Source: REDI01 sp964586865 (GTDB lineage Bacteria; Myxococcota_A; UBA796; GCA-2862545). From it: a stretch of 9,076 bases of DNA. Each line of letters begins with the position of its first letter. Position 1 is the stretch's first letter. The position numbers and the translations under genes are program-made. The DNA is taken from the NCBI GenBank assembly GCA_964586865.1, contig CAZPJM010000202.1, positions 1 to 9,076 on the forward strand, in the 5' to 3' direction. This document shows positions 8,606 to 9,076 of this stretch, piece by piece. The notes under the pieces are model-generated. The model was given only the letters and a program-made list of their open reading frames with translations, ran no database searches and was not told where the DNA came from.

Positions 8606-8922
8606 AGCTCCCCCACGAGTCGCTGAAGGTCTGCAAGAGCCTCAGGAGCGATGCAGTAGCAGCGGCGGGGGCCATCGACATCGCCCTGGATGAGTCCAGC
8701 GTCTCGGAGGTGCTTGAGGTGCTGGCTGACCGTGGACGCCGCAATAGGGAGCTGGTCGGCGATCTCACCGGCGAAGCAGGCCTGCTGGGAGAGGAGGAAC
8801 CGCAGGATGTGCACCCGGTGGGGATGCCCCAGCGCCTTGCAGTAGGCGGCGAGTCGGGCGTCCTGCTCGGGGCGGTGCTCGAAGTCGCCGGGGGCGACGA
8901 CGCAACAGGTGTCGGGCTCCAT
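8602..8922 (-). CDS. arsR: ArsR/SmtB-family arsenite-responsive repressor
   Basis: This 106-residue winged-helix repressor binds the ars operator as a dimer and releases it when arsenite binds. The recognition region is QLPIAASTVSQHLKHLRDAGLI (58-79), followed by the wing GDVDGPRRCYCI. It lacks the CVC motif of the E. coli protein. Instead it has an N-terminal vicinal pair C6-C7 and C49 before the recognition helices, the layout of Corynebacterium glutamicum ArsR (C15, C16, C55), where the site forms between subunits. C28, C88 and C90 are additional. The ATG at 8922 is preferred over 8961 because GGAG lies 5 nt upstream, and the longer form would read through the operator. The gene leads the operon and overlaps the OsmC-like start by 4 nt. 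Autoregulation is inferred from the inverted repeat at 8933-8957. Confidence 0.94.
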   Translation of the reverse strand: MEPDTCCVVAPGDFEHRPEQDARLAAYCKALGHPHRVHILRFLLSQQACFAGEIADQLPIAASTVSQHLKHLRDAGLIQGDVDGPRRCYCIAPEALADLQRLVGEL

Positions 8923-8925
8923 GAT

Positions 8926-8931
8926 GGCTCC
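8926..8931 (-). promoter_or_regulatory. Ribosome binding site of arsR
   Basis: On the minus strand TGGAGC lies just upstream, with its GGAG core 5 nt before the ATG at 8922. No comparable site precedes the earlier in-frame ATG at 8961. This spacing decides the arsR start. Confidence 0.6.
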
Positions 8932-8932
8932 A

Positions 8933-8957
8933 TTTCGGTTTTCAGCGAATAACGAAA
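8933..8957. promoter_or_regulatory. Candidate ArsR operator, 25-bp imperfect inverted repeat
   Basis: Plus-strand TTTCGGTTTTC (8933-8943) and GAATAACGAAA (8947-8957) are inverted arms of 11 bp with 9 matching pairs around a 3-nt centre. The site lies 11 nt upstream of the arsR ATG and is much more AT-rich than the surrounding DNA. Size, symmetry and position fit a dimeric ArsR/SmtB repressor. Binding by this ArsR is inferred. Confidence 0.65.
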
Positions 8958-8974
8958 CCATAGTTGCCTGTCCA
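8946..8974 (-). promoter_or_regulatory. Possible sigma-70-type promoter of the ars operon
   Basis: On the minus strand TGGACA (8969-8974, five of six bases of TTGACA) and TATTCG (8946-8951, a weak match to TATAAT) are separated by 17 nt. The -10 element falls inside the inverted repeat, so repressor binding would block it. The -10 match is poor, and promoter consensus for this organism is unknown. Confidence 0.35.
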
Positions 8975-9000
8975 TCAGGACGACTGGACTCGCACGTCGA

Positions 9001-9076
9001 TCAGGCCGCGTCTGACTGGAGCGCCGCCGAGATCGCCGCACTGAACGCATCGATCAGCGCCTTGTCCTTCTCGGCA
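9001..9076 (-). CDS. C-terminal end of an unidentified upstream gene (partial)
   Basis: The minus strand reads from the right edge to a TGA at 9001-9003, giving 24 codons (AEKDKALIDAFSAAISAALQ then SDAA). Nearly all codons (about 21 of 24) end in G or C, as in the neighbouring real genes, and the peptide looks like an amphipathic Ala-rich helix. The tail is too short to identify the protein. The opposite strand is also open here but has no start codon in the visible upstream DNA. The stop lies 78 nt before arsR, with the ars promoter and operator between. Confidence 0.45.
   Translation of the reverse strand, partial: AEKDKALIDAFSAAISAALQSDAA

Noticed and set aside
8923..8961. ArsR start at the ATG at 8961.
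   Set aside because: It would translate through the inverted repeat and lacks a ribosome site; the ATG at 8922 has GGAG at 5 nt.
8970..8981. Small perfect hairpin GTCC-ATCA-GGAC upstream of arsR.
   Set aside because: Only four base pairs and no T-tract; likely chance in GC-rich DNA, though it overlaps the predicted -35 element.

Overview
The window is very GC-rich and codes entirely on the minus strand. Two blocks are visible. Positions 4790-8922 (transcribed right to left) hold a complete, tightly packed arsenic-resistance operon of six genes: arsR, an OsmC-like gene, acr3, an arsC-VOC fusion, an acetolactate-decarboxylase-like lipoprotein gene, and arsH. Positions 1-4700 hold the first 1566 codons of one giant gene that runs off the left edge. 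It encodes an N6-adenine DNA methyltransferase joined to a superfamily 2 helicase, a type usually carried by plasmids, phages and integrative elements (the P1 DarB-like group). At the right edge, 9001-9076 probably holds the last 24 codons of another minus-strand gene.

The base composition, strong G/C preference at third codon positions, the ACR3 plus LMW-phosphatase-type ArsC set, and a Cys-terminated signal followed by a Pro/Thr-rich linker fit a high-GC bacterium such as Myxococcota or Actinomycetota. I cannot decide between these from sequence alone. A large methyltransferase-helicase beside the ars genes suggests that the cluster sits on, or was captured by, a mobile element; this is inference.

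In the operon, ArsR represses its own promoter, and a 25-bp imperfect inverted repeat directly upstream of arsR is the likely operator. ArsC reduces arsenate to arsenite, ACR3 exports arsenite, and ArsH is an FMN reductase type that oxidises trivalent organoarsenicals. The VOC (ArsI/CadI-like) domain fused to ArsC has metal-ligand residues but lacks the vicinal Cys pair of C-As lyases. The OsmC-like protein keeps only one of the two usual redox cysteines. The ALDC-like lipoprotein keeps the His-X-His...His zinc triad of acetolactate decarboxylase, but its active-site Arg seems to be replaced. Junctions are 4-nt overlap, 8-nt overlap, 8-nt gap, 1-nt overlap and 1-nt gap, so the six genes are almost certainly one translationally coupled transcript.

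The methyltransferase-helicase gene starts 89 nt after arsH on the same strand. Between them are a hairpin without a T-tract and an 18-bp palindrome. The helicase could be partly read through from the ars promoter or have its own regulated start. The main points of novelty are the unusual accessory members of the ars operon and its physical link to a mobile-element methyltransferase-helicase.
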